From contig WGUO01000001.1 in the NCBI GenBank assembly GCA_014867205.1, positions 248,001-312,000 of the forward strand: DNA of 64,000 nt, given 5' to 3'. Positions 56,334-64,000 of the stretch are shown here, in pieces; the first letter of the stretch is position 1, and each line of letters opens with the position of its first letter. The stretch comes from Muribaculaceae bacterium. Its GTDB lineage: Bacteria; Bacteroidota; Bacteroidia; Bacteroidales; Muribaculaceae. Both the position numbers and the translations under genes were made by a program. Under the pieces are notes generated by a model. It was given only the letters and a program-made list of their open reading frames with translations, was not told the DNA's origin and searched no databases.

Positions 56334-59095
56334 AAACGAGACCAGTTACGACATTCTTATTGTTATTGACTGCTATTATAGGTAGTGCTTCGACATATAA
56401 GATTTCCGGAACAATTACTGATGAGGAAACAGGATTTCCCGTCGAAGGTGCGTCTGTTTCATTCAGACTAAAGGGAAAACTCTATGCTTCAATGTCCGAT
56501 TCTTTAGGGATTTATCAGTTTTTACTGCCCGAAAAATCTCGCTTCGTAATGAAGGTATCTCATATCGCTTATCAACCTAAAACAAAATTGATTATTCCGC
56601 AGACATCTGATATTATAGAGCATTTTGTTTTAACCCCTAAAAACAACACACTTAATGAAGTTGTGGTAAGTGCTAATGCTTCTCGCGTAGCACAAAGGAA
56701 TGATACAACGGTTTACTTTGCTAATGCTTACAAAGTGAATACGGATGCCACTGCATATGATCTGATTACTCAGAAACTTCCTGGCATAGGAATTCGAGAT
56801 GGCAAACTTGAGGCTCATGGAGAAACTGTTAAAGAAATTCTTATTGATGGGAAAGAGTACTTTAGAAGTGACATTACCTTGTCTTTGAAAAATCTCCCTG
56901 CAGACATAATAAATGAGATTCAACTCTTTGATCAAATGTCCGATTATTCGAGATTGACTGGATTTGATGACGGTACACGTCGAAAAACAATCAATCTGAT
57001 TACTAAGAAAGGAATGAATCAGAGTTTATTTGGCAAAGCTTATGCCGGCTATGGACTTGACAATTATTATCGAGCCTATGGTATGTTAAATTGGTTTCAG
57101 GGAGATCGGCAATTATCAGTATTCGCACAAGCAAATAACACAAGCGAGCAGAATTTTTCAATGATAGACTTGTTGAGTACAACTGGAACATCAATGAATA
57201 CTGCACCGCAACAGTCTCCTTACAGCAAAGGAAGTAGTGACAATACTTTTCATCCGGCCACATCTAATGATGTCTCAGATATGATGGTAGGAGGTTATTC
57301 TGCCGGAGAGACAACAACAAAAGCTGTAGGCACAAACTTTTCTGATATATGGGGACACTCCAATAACGTGGCTTTCTCCGGGCATTATATGTTCAATAAT
57401 GCCATTAACGAAACTGACTATGATATCCGAGATGATTATTATAATGAAGGCGCAAATGCGAACCTTCAGACACAATATGTTAGAACGGATAACACTAATC
57501 ACCGTTTCAATACAAAAAATGATTGGGATATTACGAAATCAAGTCATTTAATGTTCAGACCGTCGGTATTATATCAGCATCAAAAAGAATATTCAGAAAT
57601 GTTTATTTCTGAGGAAGGTCATACCACTCTCGATATAACTCCAATGCTGGAGCAAAACCAAAATACCGATCAAGAGGCGTTGTCAACCAGTAACGAACTG
57701 ATGTTTATCCATAAGTTTGAAAATTATGGAAGTTCTTTGAGTGCAAATCTCAAATATTCGTTTGAAAACACCGATGAGGATTTAGTATTATCTCTCAATA
57801 ATATTCAAGACGCAAGAAAAAGTAGTCAGACAACGTGGTCTCAAAATCGTTCACAAGGATTTGCTGCTGTAGGTTCATATATTCACCCTTTTGGCAGGTA
57901 CATTCGTATTAAAGCCGATGCAGGATGGAGTTCCACGTACAGAATTATTAAGAGACATACATTGCGTAGCGATTCTCTAAATATAACGATGGCAGTTGAC
58001 TCTGTTCTGAGCGGTAAAACAAGATCAGATTATGGTGGCTTCCTGTGCGGATTATCATTCCTTTATGATCGCAGACATACTCAAATTGTGGCTGGAGCTG
58101 AATATCATATGTATCGATTATACTCGGTAAATGACATTACTCGTAAATCTAATGAAACGCCTGCAATCTTGCCATTCCTGCATATAAGACATCAGTGGGG
58201 AGAAAATAGTAATCAATTACATTTTCAATATAAAACAGACCAGATATTTCCGACAACTCAACAGTTACAGGATGCAATCAATAATGTGAATCCTACCCTT
58301 GCTGTAAGAGGAAATGTTTATCTGACGCCACCATATAATCATTCCGCGACTATTCGGTTGTTGATTCCAGGAAAAAACAATGGAGGTATTTTTGTCTTCT
58401 TTGTTAATGCTGAGTTACGTCAGAATTATATTGCAAACAAGAGGTCAATTGCGGGTGGTGCTTTAGGTGCTGCTGAATCAAGAAGTCAGTTGTTGTCTTA
58501 CGTCAACACAAACGGATATTGGTCTGCAAGTGGATTATTGGCTTATGGATTCCCATTACACTTAATTAAATCCAATATAAATATATCATCTCTGTTACGA
58601 TATAGTCATATCCCGGGCTATTGGGAGACCAACAAGTCTTACAACAATCAGTTTAATTGGAATAGTAGTCTTACTATCGGAAGTAATATTAGTAAGGCTG
58701 TGGATTTTGTCGTAGATTTCAACTTGCAATATCTTAACGACAAGAATGCTTCTCATCCTTTGCTGGACGTGAATTACTGGACTTTTTCATTTGGTGGTCA
58801 GCTAAATTGGCAATTTTTGCCTCATTTCAAACTCGTAGCAGAATGTGGTAGAACAGCATATTATGGACTCGGAACAAATGATATGAACGCAATCATTTGG
58901 AACATGGCTCTTGCATATAAGTTCCTTAAAAATAATACAGCAGAAGTCAGACTGTCATGTGATGACATATTAGACCAAAACAACTGCTTTACACAGCAGA
59001 CAAATGAGCTGTTCCGACGAAAGACGGTTGCAAATGTCATTGGGCGTCATGCAATGCTGACCTTCACATATAACTTTAACACCTATAAAAAGTAA
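56330..59095 (+). CDS. Receptor-like outer-membrane beta-barrel protein
   Basis: The 921-residue protein has a signal peptide, a carboxypeptidase regulatory-like domain (YKISGTITDEETGFPVEGASV, residues ~23-110), a plug-like domain (DLITQKLPGIGIRDGKLEAHGE, IKNL-type PADIINEIQLFDQMSD) and a barrel of over 20 strands (FSFGGQLNWQFLPHF, MLTFTYNFNTYKK at the end). It matches the OMP_b-brl / TonB-dependent-receptor-like architecture of Bacteroidetes. No TonB box was identified with confidence. It is expected to import a ligand or form an envelope complex with the small secreted protein encoded next. Confidence 0.88.
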   Translation: MKTRPVTTFLLLLTAIIGSASTYKISGTITDEETGFPVEGASVSFRLKGKLYASMSDSLGIYQFLLPEKSRFVMKVSHIAYQPKTKLIIPQTSDIIEHFVLTPKNNTLNEVVVSANASRVAQRNDTTVYFANAYKVNTDATAYDLITQKLPGIGIRDGKLEAHGETVKEILIDGKEYFRSDITLSLKNLPADIINEIQLFDQMSDYSRLTGFDDGTRRKTINLITKKGMNQSLFGKAYAGYGLDNYYRAYGMLNWFQGDRQLSVFAQANNTSEQNFSMIDLLSTTGTSMNTAPQQSPYSKGSSDNTFHPATSNDVSDMMVGGYSAGETTTKAVGTNFSDIWGHSNNVAFSGHYMFNNAINETDYDIRDDYYNEGANANLQTQYVRTDNTNHRFNTKNDWDITKSSHLMFRPSVLYQHQKEYSEMFISEEGHTTLDITPMLEQNQNTDQEALSTSNELMFIHKFENYGSSLSANLKYSFENTDEDLVLSLNNIQDARKSSQTTWSQNRSQGFAAVGSYIHPFGRYIRIKADAGWSSTYRIIKRHTLRSDSLNITMAVDSVLSGKTRSDYGGFLCGLSFLYDRRHTQIVAGAEYHMYRLYSVNDITRKSNETPAILPFLHIRHQWGENSNQLHFQYKTDQIFPTTQQLQDAINNVNPTLAVRGNVYLTPPYNHSATIRLLIPGKNNGGIFVFFVNAELRQNYIANKRSIAGGALGAAESRSQLLSYVNTNGYWSASGLLAYGFPLHLIKSNINISSLLRYSHIPGYWETNKSYNNQFNWNSSLTIGSNISKAVDFVVDFNLQYLNDKNASHPLLDVNYWTFSFGGQLNWQFLPHFKLVAECGRTAYYGLGTNDMNAIIWNMALAYKFLKNNTAEVRLSCDDILDQNNCFTQQTNELFRRKTVANVIGRHAMLTFTYNFNTYKK

Positions 59096-59099
59096 CGAT

Positions 59100-59903
59100 A
59101 TGAGACTAATCAAACCAATTATCGCAGCATTATCGTTAGTAATTGTTCCAGCCGTATTTGGACAACAAGACGTTGCTGAGAACAAGCTTATGACCTTATC
59201 AGAATATATGCAAAGTTATCCTAAATGTATCACGCAAGAAGTGGTATACGACGGATGTACACTCCTGGTAAATTCAGACGGAGAATATTTGTTTGGTCAG
59301 TTTAATATCTTGCATCCCGAACTGCAAATGCGTATTCTTATGCAAGGGATTACTTTTTATGTTGACCCGACGGGAAAAAAGAAAGAAAAGTATGCAATCC
59401 ATTTCCCTGCTGCATCTGCTGTTGAGGGCATAATGTCTCAAATGGCTCCTCCTGAACCGGGAGATGATATGGAGCAAAGCGTCCTACCGGATATTAAGCC
59501 ACTGGTTACTTCTCTTGCCCGTATTGGAGTGGAATATGACATAAACCGAAAACATCAGACGTTTGATAGCGCTTGGTCGTCAATAAATATCGAAGACAGT
59601 ACACATTGTCTCTCGTATACTTTCATTATTCCTGTGGAGCAGATGCTTTCTGAGAAAAAATTGTCCAACACATGGAAACTTGGTCTATATTCTGAAGGAG
59701 GAAGGCCGACTAACGGCGGTCCCGGAATGAATGGTCGAGAGCAAGGTCCCGGAATGAGAGGGCCCGGAATTGGTAGTAATCGGAATGAAAATACTAACTC
59801 AAAAGTCGATTTGAGAAAGATGATGATGAATGACATAGAAGTCTGGATTCCATTCTCTTTTGAAGAAGCTTGCTCATTAGAGCAGAATAATGACGAAGAA
59901 TAA
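59100..59903 (+). CDS. Secreted protein, paralogue of 60980-61714
   Basis: The 267-residue product has a signal peptide (ALSLVIVPAVFGQQD) and two shared blocks with the lipoprotein encoded at 60980: an MQGITFYVDPTG block and a LPDIKPLVTSLARIGVEY block, plus a glycine-proline-rich insert (GGPGMNGREQGPGMRGPG) near residues 205-230. Family unknown. The position directly after a receptor-like barrel resembles the placing of GLPGLI-type partner proteins in Bacteroidetes, but the sequence is not GLPGLI. Confidence 0.8.
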   Translation: MRLIKPIIAALSLVIVPAVFGQQDVAENKLMTLSEYMQSYPKCITQEVVYDGCTLLVNSDGEYLFGQFNILHPELQMRILMQGITFYVDPTGKKKEKYAIHFPAASAVEGIMSQMAPPEPGDDMEQSVLPDIKPLVTSLARIGVEYDINRKHQTFDSAWSSINIEDSTHCLSYTFIIPVEQMLSEKKLSNTWKLGLYSEGGRPTNGGPGMNGREQGPGMRGPGIGSNRNENTNSKVDLRKMMMNDIEVWIPFSFEEACSLEQNNDEE

Positions 59904-59927
59904 AAAAGCAACAACGATATGATAACA

Positions 59928-60788
59928 ATGAAATTCAAACGCCTTATGACGGTATTGCTTATTGCTTTTACCGTTTCTGCGACAGTGTCAGCACAGTACC
60001 GTCGCCAACCGCCTCAAGCTCCAAGCGAATATGGGGTTTCTAACCTAATAGGTGTAATAGGTGGTATCGCTCTTACCAGTAACCCTCCTGCATTACAGAC
60101 CTATACAGGGAAGGCAAGTTACACCGATGGGAATGGAGGCCTCACATATCTTTACCATAATCAGGTAAACGGCTGGTATGCTTTTGAATGGCAGCTTTCA
60201 ATGGTTTTCTCATCTGTTAGTTTTCTGGAATCTGCGGATGATGAGGACCGCTGTAAGTTCATATTCCCGGTTGACTTTAGATGGTTCCTTGGCAATCCAG
60301 TGATATCCGCCTACTGCGGCGCAGGTTTGCAATACAATACAGTATGGGTATTCACTGATAATGGGGCAACTGAGCGTTGGGATCCCTGGTTGGGGTACTA
60401 TGATGACCCCAATATGCCTGATTGGGATTGGACAATCAACCAGCTTAGTGCCAACCTCGCGTTTGGTCTAAAAATCGGTTTTGGCAACACAGATACCGCG
60501 TTCAAAAAGCACGCTTTAATTCTCGGTACAAAATTCCATTTCCCAATGGTAAATGCCTCTGACTCGCGTAGCAGTGGAGATAAATCAATAGACTTGTCCC
60601 GCGACAGAACAAACGTATCTCTTACTGGAGCCTTATCGTTTGATGTTGGCAAAGGCTGGACATTCAAGTTTGACTATGAGTTACCGTGCGGTGGCAATAA
60701 TACGTATGAGATAAACGACGGTGGACATTCGACGTTCTTAAACAGCCGTTCACAATCTCTTTCTTTAACAATCTTGAAACGTATATGA
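59928..60788 (+). CDS. Outer-membrane protein, probable beta-barrel
   Basis: The 286-residue product (ATG at 59928; an upstream ATG at 59919 adds three residues) has a signal peptide ending SATVSAQ and alternating aromatic strands (YAFEWQLSMVFSSVSF, CKFIFPVDFRWFL, VSLTGALSFDVGKGWTFKFDYELP, SQSLSLTILKRI). It is a likely outer-membrane barrel without a known name. It is the last of the tightly spaced operon genes; a 165-bp gap follows. Confidence 0.78.
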   Translation: MKFKRLMTVLLIAFTVSATVSAQYRRQPPQAPSEYGVSNLIGVIGGIALTSNPPALQTYTGKASYTDGNGGLTYLYHNQVNGWYAFEWQLSMVFSSVSFLESADDEDRCKFIFPVDFRWFLGNPVISAYCGAGLQYNTVWVFTDNGATERWDPWLGYYDDPNMPDWDWTINQLSANLAFGLKIGFGNTDTAFKKHALILGTKFHFPMVNASDSRSSGDKSIDLSRDRTNVSLTGALSFDVGKGWTFKFDYELPCGGNNTYEINDGGHSTFLNSRSQSLSLTILKRI

Positions 60789-60953
60789 GCTGAGACATAA
60801 TTCGAGATAGAGGCATTTATCCATGTCGTGTTTGCATCTCGTGAAACGCATAAAGTTTGATTATGAATACTTCTTTGGAAAAGACTCTTTCAATTCGGTA
60901 TACAACATAATCTCTAACGCGCTATCAATATAGTATCTTTTAATCAAAACTCA

Positions 60954-61031
60954 ATGAGAATTTGGAAATTTATAAAGAAATGGACTGTAAAGTTTTTCAA
61001 TTGGTGGGTAGATTCCTACAACTGGTATTGA
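60954..61031 (+). CDS. Small tryptophan-rich ORF overlapping the lipoprotein start
   Basis: A 25-codon frame starts at an ATG (60954) and reads as a basic, aromatic peptide with five Trp, overlapping the first codons of the lipoprotein in another frame. It is the first ATG after the gap. It may be a translated leader peptide, a remnant showing a frameshift, or chance. Confidence 0.25.
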   Translation: MRIWKFIKKWTVKFFNWWVDSYNWY

Positions 61032-61714
61032 TATTCTCGCTGTGTAGCTGCGCTGCAAAGAGAGAAATCATACCATATCACCAATCACAAAATAAACAAA
61101 ATGTCAGCGTAGGTTTGGGCTTGAGTGATAATGCAAATTTTTCATTCACTGTTTCAACTGTTGACCCTGTTGTTTTGAGAACATTTATAATGCAAGGTTT
61201 CTCTCTTGATTTCAGTGGTCAGTATGCATATTCAGTAAAAGTGCCATGTGCAAAAGACGTAGAAAAAGTAATCTCCCATCATCCTGGGGAGGTTAAAGCA
61301 ACTATGCAGGGAGCTAACGAAAAAAGACCGGATATTAGACCTGTATTGGAAGCCCTAAACAAAGTAGATGTCTTTATCTATGCGAAAGGGAAAAAGGCGG
61401 GTAAAGTCAAAAAATTCAATGTCAGCATAGATCCGGCAACCGGCGAACTGCTTTACGCCATTACATTACCCAATATCTACAGTATGGATCTTCCCGTAAC
61501 GGTAACCTTGGCTTCAAGAAGGGAGATTGAGGGAGATGAACTTATGCCTGGTCAGTTTCAGAATCGAAACGAGTCAGACAGACCTCAACCATTCGGTGTA
61601 GGTCAGCCGTCTCGCCCCAATGACAATCAAAAAGAACTAACTATAAGTTATACCTTTGGAAAACCTGCAACAACACAACCCGGACAATCCTTGCCCTCAG
61701 AAATCCGTTTCTGA
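60980..61714 (+). CDS. Lipoprotein paralogous to 59100-59903
   Basis: The 244-residue product has a lipoprotein signal (LQLVLIFSLCSC) and blocks VVLRTFIMQGFSLDFSG and KRPDIRPVLEALNKVDVFIY that align with the secreted protein at 59100, as does a Pro/Gln-rich stretch before the C-terminus. The start is uncertain: ATG at 60980 is the first in frame, with a TTG at 60962. Its role is unknown; the two may be alternative or paired subunits for the receptor-like barrel. Confidence 0.75.
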   Translation: MDCKVFQLVGRFLQLVLIFSLCSCAAKREIIPYHQSQNKQNVSVGLGLSDNANFSFTVSTVDPVVLRTFIMQGFSLDFSGQYAYSVKVPCAKDVEKVISHHPGEVKATMQGANEKRPDIRPVLEALNKVDVFIYAKGKKAGKVKKFNVSIDPATGELLYAITLPNIYSMDLPVTVTLASRREIEGDELMPGQFQNRNESDRPQPFGVGQPSRPNDNQKELTISYTFGKPATTQPGQSLPSEIRF

Positions 61715-62043
61715 CCGCAAGTTCGTCATATTTGACCTCGACGGCACACTCATAGATTCCTTTGAGTGTGTCCTTCGTTGCGTCAATAAAACATTAGGAT
61801 CATATTCCCTGCCTAAAATTAATATCCTCCCAGCGGAAAGAAAAGTTGGTGATATAGAATTAATTTTTGAGAAAGCGAAAGAATTTATCAAAGGGAAAAT
61901 GTCCTTCTTTGATTTCAAAAAATATTTTGATAAGATTCATTTTGATGATTGCATTGAAACCGTATCAATAAATATAAACATTTATGCTGAATTGATGCGT
62001 CACAAAAATAATGGCGTCGGAATTATCATTTTAACAAATAAAT

Positions 62044-63147
62044 TTAACTACATGACAAAAATTTGAAAACATCGAAATCTGGGTTTCGCCAAGGTCGGTT
62101 AAGTACATCAGCAATCTCTTCAAGTCCATACTTGACCAATGATTTGGCGCGATAGCCATGGTTCATCATTCTGATTTTCTTGACATATATATCTTTATGT
62201 TCTCCAACGAGATACGCCCATACCAAAGCCACGCAGACCATTGCTGCGAGCCGCGAGATACGTTCCATATCCCGCAGATGCGTGTCCTCGATATTGAATC
62301 CGGACGACTTCATCGCCCGGAAGAGAGTCTCAATCTGCCATCGCTCCTTATACGTCTCTATGGCGTATTGAGGAGGATTGAAGCATACAAGAATCTGAAG
62401 TTCCGGAACACCCCGGCTGTTTTTGAGTCTTGCGCCCGCGAGGTAAACGTATTCTCCGTTCAAAAGATAAAGTTTGTCATAGACAAGTTCTTCTCCAAGT
62501 CTTACTCTGTTGAAGAGATGCCATGCCCTTATCCTTTCTCCAGATTTCGGATTGACTATCCAGAAGTTCTGCCGGATGCGGATATAGTAACGGATTCTCA
62601 TGGAATTGAGCCATCCGATCCATTCCTTTCCGATGAACTCCCGGTCAGCGACAAGACAATCCACACAGTCATATCCGAACAGTCTTCCGAACCGTTCCAC
62701 AAGTTCTTTGCGTTCAGTCCATTTAGAGTTGCCTCGTTTTGGCATAAGGCTGAATATAAGAGGGAATGCTATTCCCTTATATGTAACTCCAAGCATGAGG
62801 ATATTGATGTTGAAGTCACCGAACTTCCAGTTTGTCCTGTCCATGCTGAGCACCAGCTTATCCCTGACGGGGAGCAGCGAGAATATCATCCGTGCTATCA
62901 GATCGAGATTCAACGCATACTGAGAGAGAAACCTCTGGAGACGGCGCATATTGGAATCTCTTTTTGCATCCGCAGGCATGGCGGCAGCCAGCTTATGGAG
63001 ACTGACGGTCTGAACCACGCAAAGTGCGTGGATGAGCAGCGCCATAAGTTTTATACGGGCAAGATTCATCGATTTTTCAAAATGCTCTTGCATAATCGGG
63101 AGGATTTGGTTAACTTTGACCGAGTCCTTGGAATTAGTAGTTTTCAT
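62044..63147 (-). CDS. IS4-family transposase
   Basis: The 367-residue DDE transposase has catalytic Asp103 in SMDRTNWKFG, Asp168 in CLVADREFIG, and Glu273 within the IS4 signature Y-x2-R-x3-E-x6-K (YKERWQIETLFRAMK). It reads through the left inverted repeat and its TAA stop is formed by the outermost bases of the element. It appears intact, so the element may still be active. Confidence 0.93.
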   Translation of the reverse strand: MKTTNSKDSVKVNQILPIMQEHFEKSMNLARIKLMALLIHALCVVQTVSLHKLAAAMPADAKRDSNMRRLQRFLSQYALNLDLIARMIFSLLPVRDKLVLSMDRTNWKFGDFNINILMLGVTYKGIAFPLIFSLMPKRGNSKWTERKELVERFGRLFGYDCVDCLVADREFIGKEWIGWLNSMRIRYYIRIRQNFWIVNPKSGERIRAWHLFNRVRLGEELVYDKLYLLNGEYVYLAGARLKNSRGVPELQILVCFNPPQYAIETYKERWQIETLFRAMKSSGFNIEDTHLRDMERISRLAAMVCVALVWAYLVGEHKDIYVKKIRMMNHGYRAKSLVKYGLEEIADVLNRPWRNPDFDVFKFLSCS

Positions 63148-63262
63148 GGAGAATAGTCGCCAAACTTTTTCTTTAAATTACTAATTTTCAGGGACTTTTG
63201 CAAATATGACTACCTGAAATTTAACTGTTTAACAGCATGATTTTAATTTTTGTCATGTACTA
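62044..63262 (-). mobile_element. IS4-family insertion sequence
   Basis: The element is about 1.22 kb with 15-bp perfect terminal inverted repeats lying a few bases inside each end (62049-62063 TACATGACAAAAATT and 63245-63259). It is flanked by the direct repeat AACAAATAAAT (62033-62043 and 63263-63273), the 10-11-bp target duplication expected for IS4 elements. One transposase gene on the minus strand fills it. Confidence 0.9.
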
Positions 63263-63492
63263 AACAAATAAATATCAATCGATTGCTGAAAAAATATGTA
63301 CGCAGCTTTTGATGCTCAAAGATACAATAATTATCGGACGTAAAGATGCTATGCCGCTAAAAAACGATAGCAATAAGGTGGCAAATGCTCTATATGATTA
63401 TCAAATAACTATGGATTGCATTTTATGTTATTATGGTGATTCTTCAGAAGACATGAACATAGCAAACAAATTAAAAATTGACTATTACAAAT

Positions 63493-63897
63493 ATGAAAAC
63501 AGTATCTACAAATAAAGAATTCGCGGAAGCTCTTAAAGGGAATGAGCAATATATTAAAGTCGTGGGTAATTTACCTGCCAAAGTAAGGAAGATTAAGCGC
63601 ATTCGCAATACGGCCTGGGCAATTGCCGCTGGAGCCATTGCGACGTCAATCACTCTTGCTCTCGCAACACCTGCGACAACTGTTGCCACTGCTCCTTTAG
63701 GAGGAGTTGGGGGAGCTATTCCATTTACAGGGTCTGCTCTTGCCGGAGGTGCAGCGGCAGCTCTTATTGGAACCGCAGCAAAAGCTGCTTTGGCTCTTGG
63801 TATTACAGCCGGAGGTATTGGCACTGTCAATAAGATGCGAAACAATTATTCCATCTGCCAATCAGGTGATGGATATATTATTCTAAAGAAAAACTAA
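63493..63897 (+). CDS. Glycine/alanine-rich small membrane protein
   Basis: The 134-residue product (ATG at 63493; the frame opens at a TTG 15 bp earlier) has a charged N-terminus (STNKEFAEALKGNEQYIKVVG, PAKVRKIKRI) and two long hydrophobic stretches rich in Gly and Ala (AIAAGAIATSITLALAT and GGVGGAIPFTGSALAGGAAAALIG) of the glycine-zipper type, able to oligomerise in membranes. It overlaps the HAD 3' end by 23 bp, so they were one transcript. The function is unknown; a pore or channel is speculation. Confidence 0.7.
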   Translation: MKTVSTNKEFAEALKGNEQYIKVVGNLPAKVRKIKRIRNTAWAIAAGAIATSITLALATPATTVATAPLGGVGGAIPFTGSALAGGAAAALIGTAAKAALALGITAGGIGTVNKMRNNYSICQSGDGYIILKKN

Positions 63898-64000
63898 ACC
63901 ATTGGATTCTTGGCTTCAATTGGCTTTGAATATTTGTGCAATTGTAGTGCCAACTGCAGTTCAATTCATTGTAATTATTTGGCAAAACAAAAGATATAAT
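63898..64000. other. Window end, nothing recognised
   Basis: The last ~100 bp hold no supported gene or hairpin; a gene could begin beyond the window. Confidence 0.4.

Larger units (their letters stand above)
61656..63515 (+). pseudogene. HAD-like phosphatase gene disrupted by an IS
   Basis: The left part (61656-62043) encodes motif I FDLDGTLID and motif II ILTN; the right part (63274-63515) encodes the motif III lysine region GRKDAMPLKND and motif IV YYGDSSEDM. Both lie in the same frame, and joining them after removing one copy of the 10-11-bp target duplication plus the IS gives an uninterrupted frame of 209 residues with all four HAD motifs. The start is uncertain: the open frame begins at TTG 61656 inside the lipoprotein gene, with no later ATG before motif I. 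The family acts mainly on phosphorylated small molecules. Confidence 0.85.

Noticed and set aside
62158..63156. Plus-strand ORF of 332 codons
   Set aside because: It is the antisense frame of the IS4 transposase, which has intact DDE and YREK motifs on the other strand.

Overview
The window looks like a chromosomal segment of a Bacteroidales bacterium, most plausibly of the Muribaculaceae/Bacteroides type. The family assignment is inference from gene content; no database was searched. Three things support it. Several promoters match the Bacteroidetes pattern TTTG-N20-TAnnTTTG (3415, 12220, 22658 and, on the minus strand, 39335). Lineage-typical genes are present: an RprX/RprY-like two-component pair, a Bacteroidetes-type RNA polymerase omega-like protein, a DUF3737/PatB neighbourhood, a clostripain-like lipoprotein and OMP_b-brl/CarboxypepD_reg proteins. 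Ribosome binding sites are generally weak.

Core region (1-47.2 kb). A 5'-truncated TPR gene converges on dnaA. A thiamine operon follows (thiS, a TenI/ThiE-like gene, thiE, thiG, thiC, thiH), then sodB, alaS, an M23 peptidase, a MerR regulator, a flavodoxin-ferredoxin, holA and a CPBP protein. The cell-shape operon mreB-mreC-mreD-mrdA-rodA comes next, followed by tgt with an LptF/G permease. A long minus-strand run holds folK, a phosphoesterase, an acyltransferase, DUF3737, patB, a MATE pump, rluD and a PASTA protein. Then come bamD, an omega-like gene, an ATP-grasp-like gene, a DUF2520 gene, a KdsC-like phosphatase, maf, a ROK kinase, two identical tRNA-Arg(ACG) genes, folB, rpiB, gtrA, engB, lysC, a C11 peptidase and rprX/rprY. 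These are mostly housekeeping genes for replication, translation, the envelope and cofactors.

Accessory region (47.2-64 kb). It starts after the strong rprY terminator with a decayed chimera of two tyrosine integrases. The DNA then becomes visibly AT-richer. A tightly packed operon runs from 49261 to about 60.8 kb, probably continuing to 61.7 kb. In order it encodes a secreted protein, a lipoprotein, a HydE/BioB-like radical SAM enzyme, a HemN-like radical SAM enzyme, a tandem class I methyltransferase with a signal-like N-terminus, a small outer-membrane protein, an EamA transporter, a 921-residue receptor-like outer-membrane barrel, a secreted protein, a second small barrel protein and a lipoprotein paralogous to the secreted protein. 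A HAD phosphatase gene follows, cut by an IS4-family element whose removal restores the frame exactly. A glycine-rich membrane protein closes the window.

I do not recognise this gene set as a described pathway, and it is the best candidate for something new. A working guess is that the enzymes make or modify a small molecule, possibly tetrapyrrole-like, that is exchanged through the dedicated envelope proteins. A 190-bp segment with 16-bp inverted repeats lies just upstream. It carries a promoter-like element that faces away from the operon now and would face it after inversion, so phase variation is worth testing. A second inverted-repeat element (188 bp, MITE-like) lies upstream of the KdsC-like gene.
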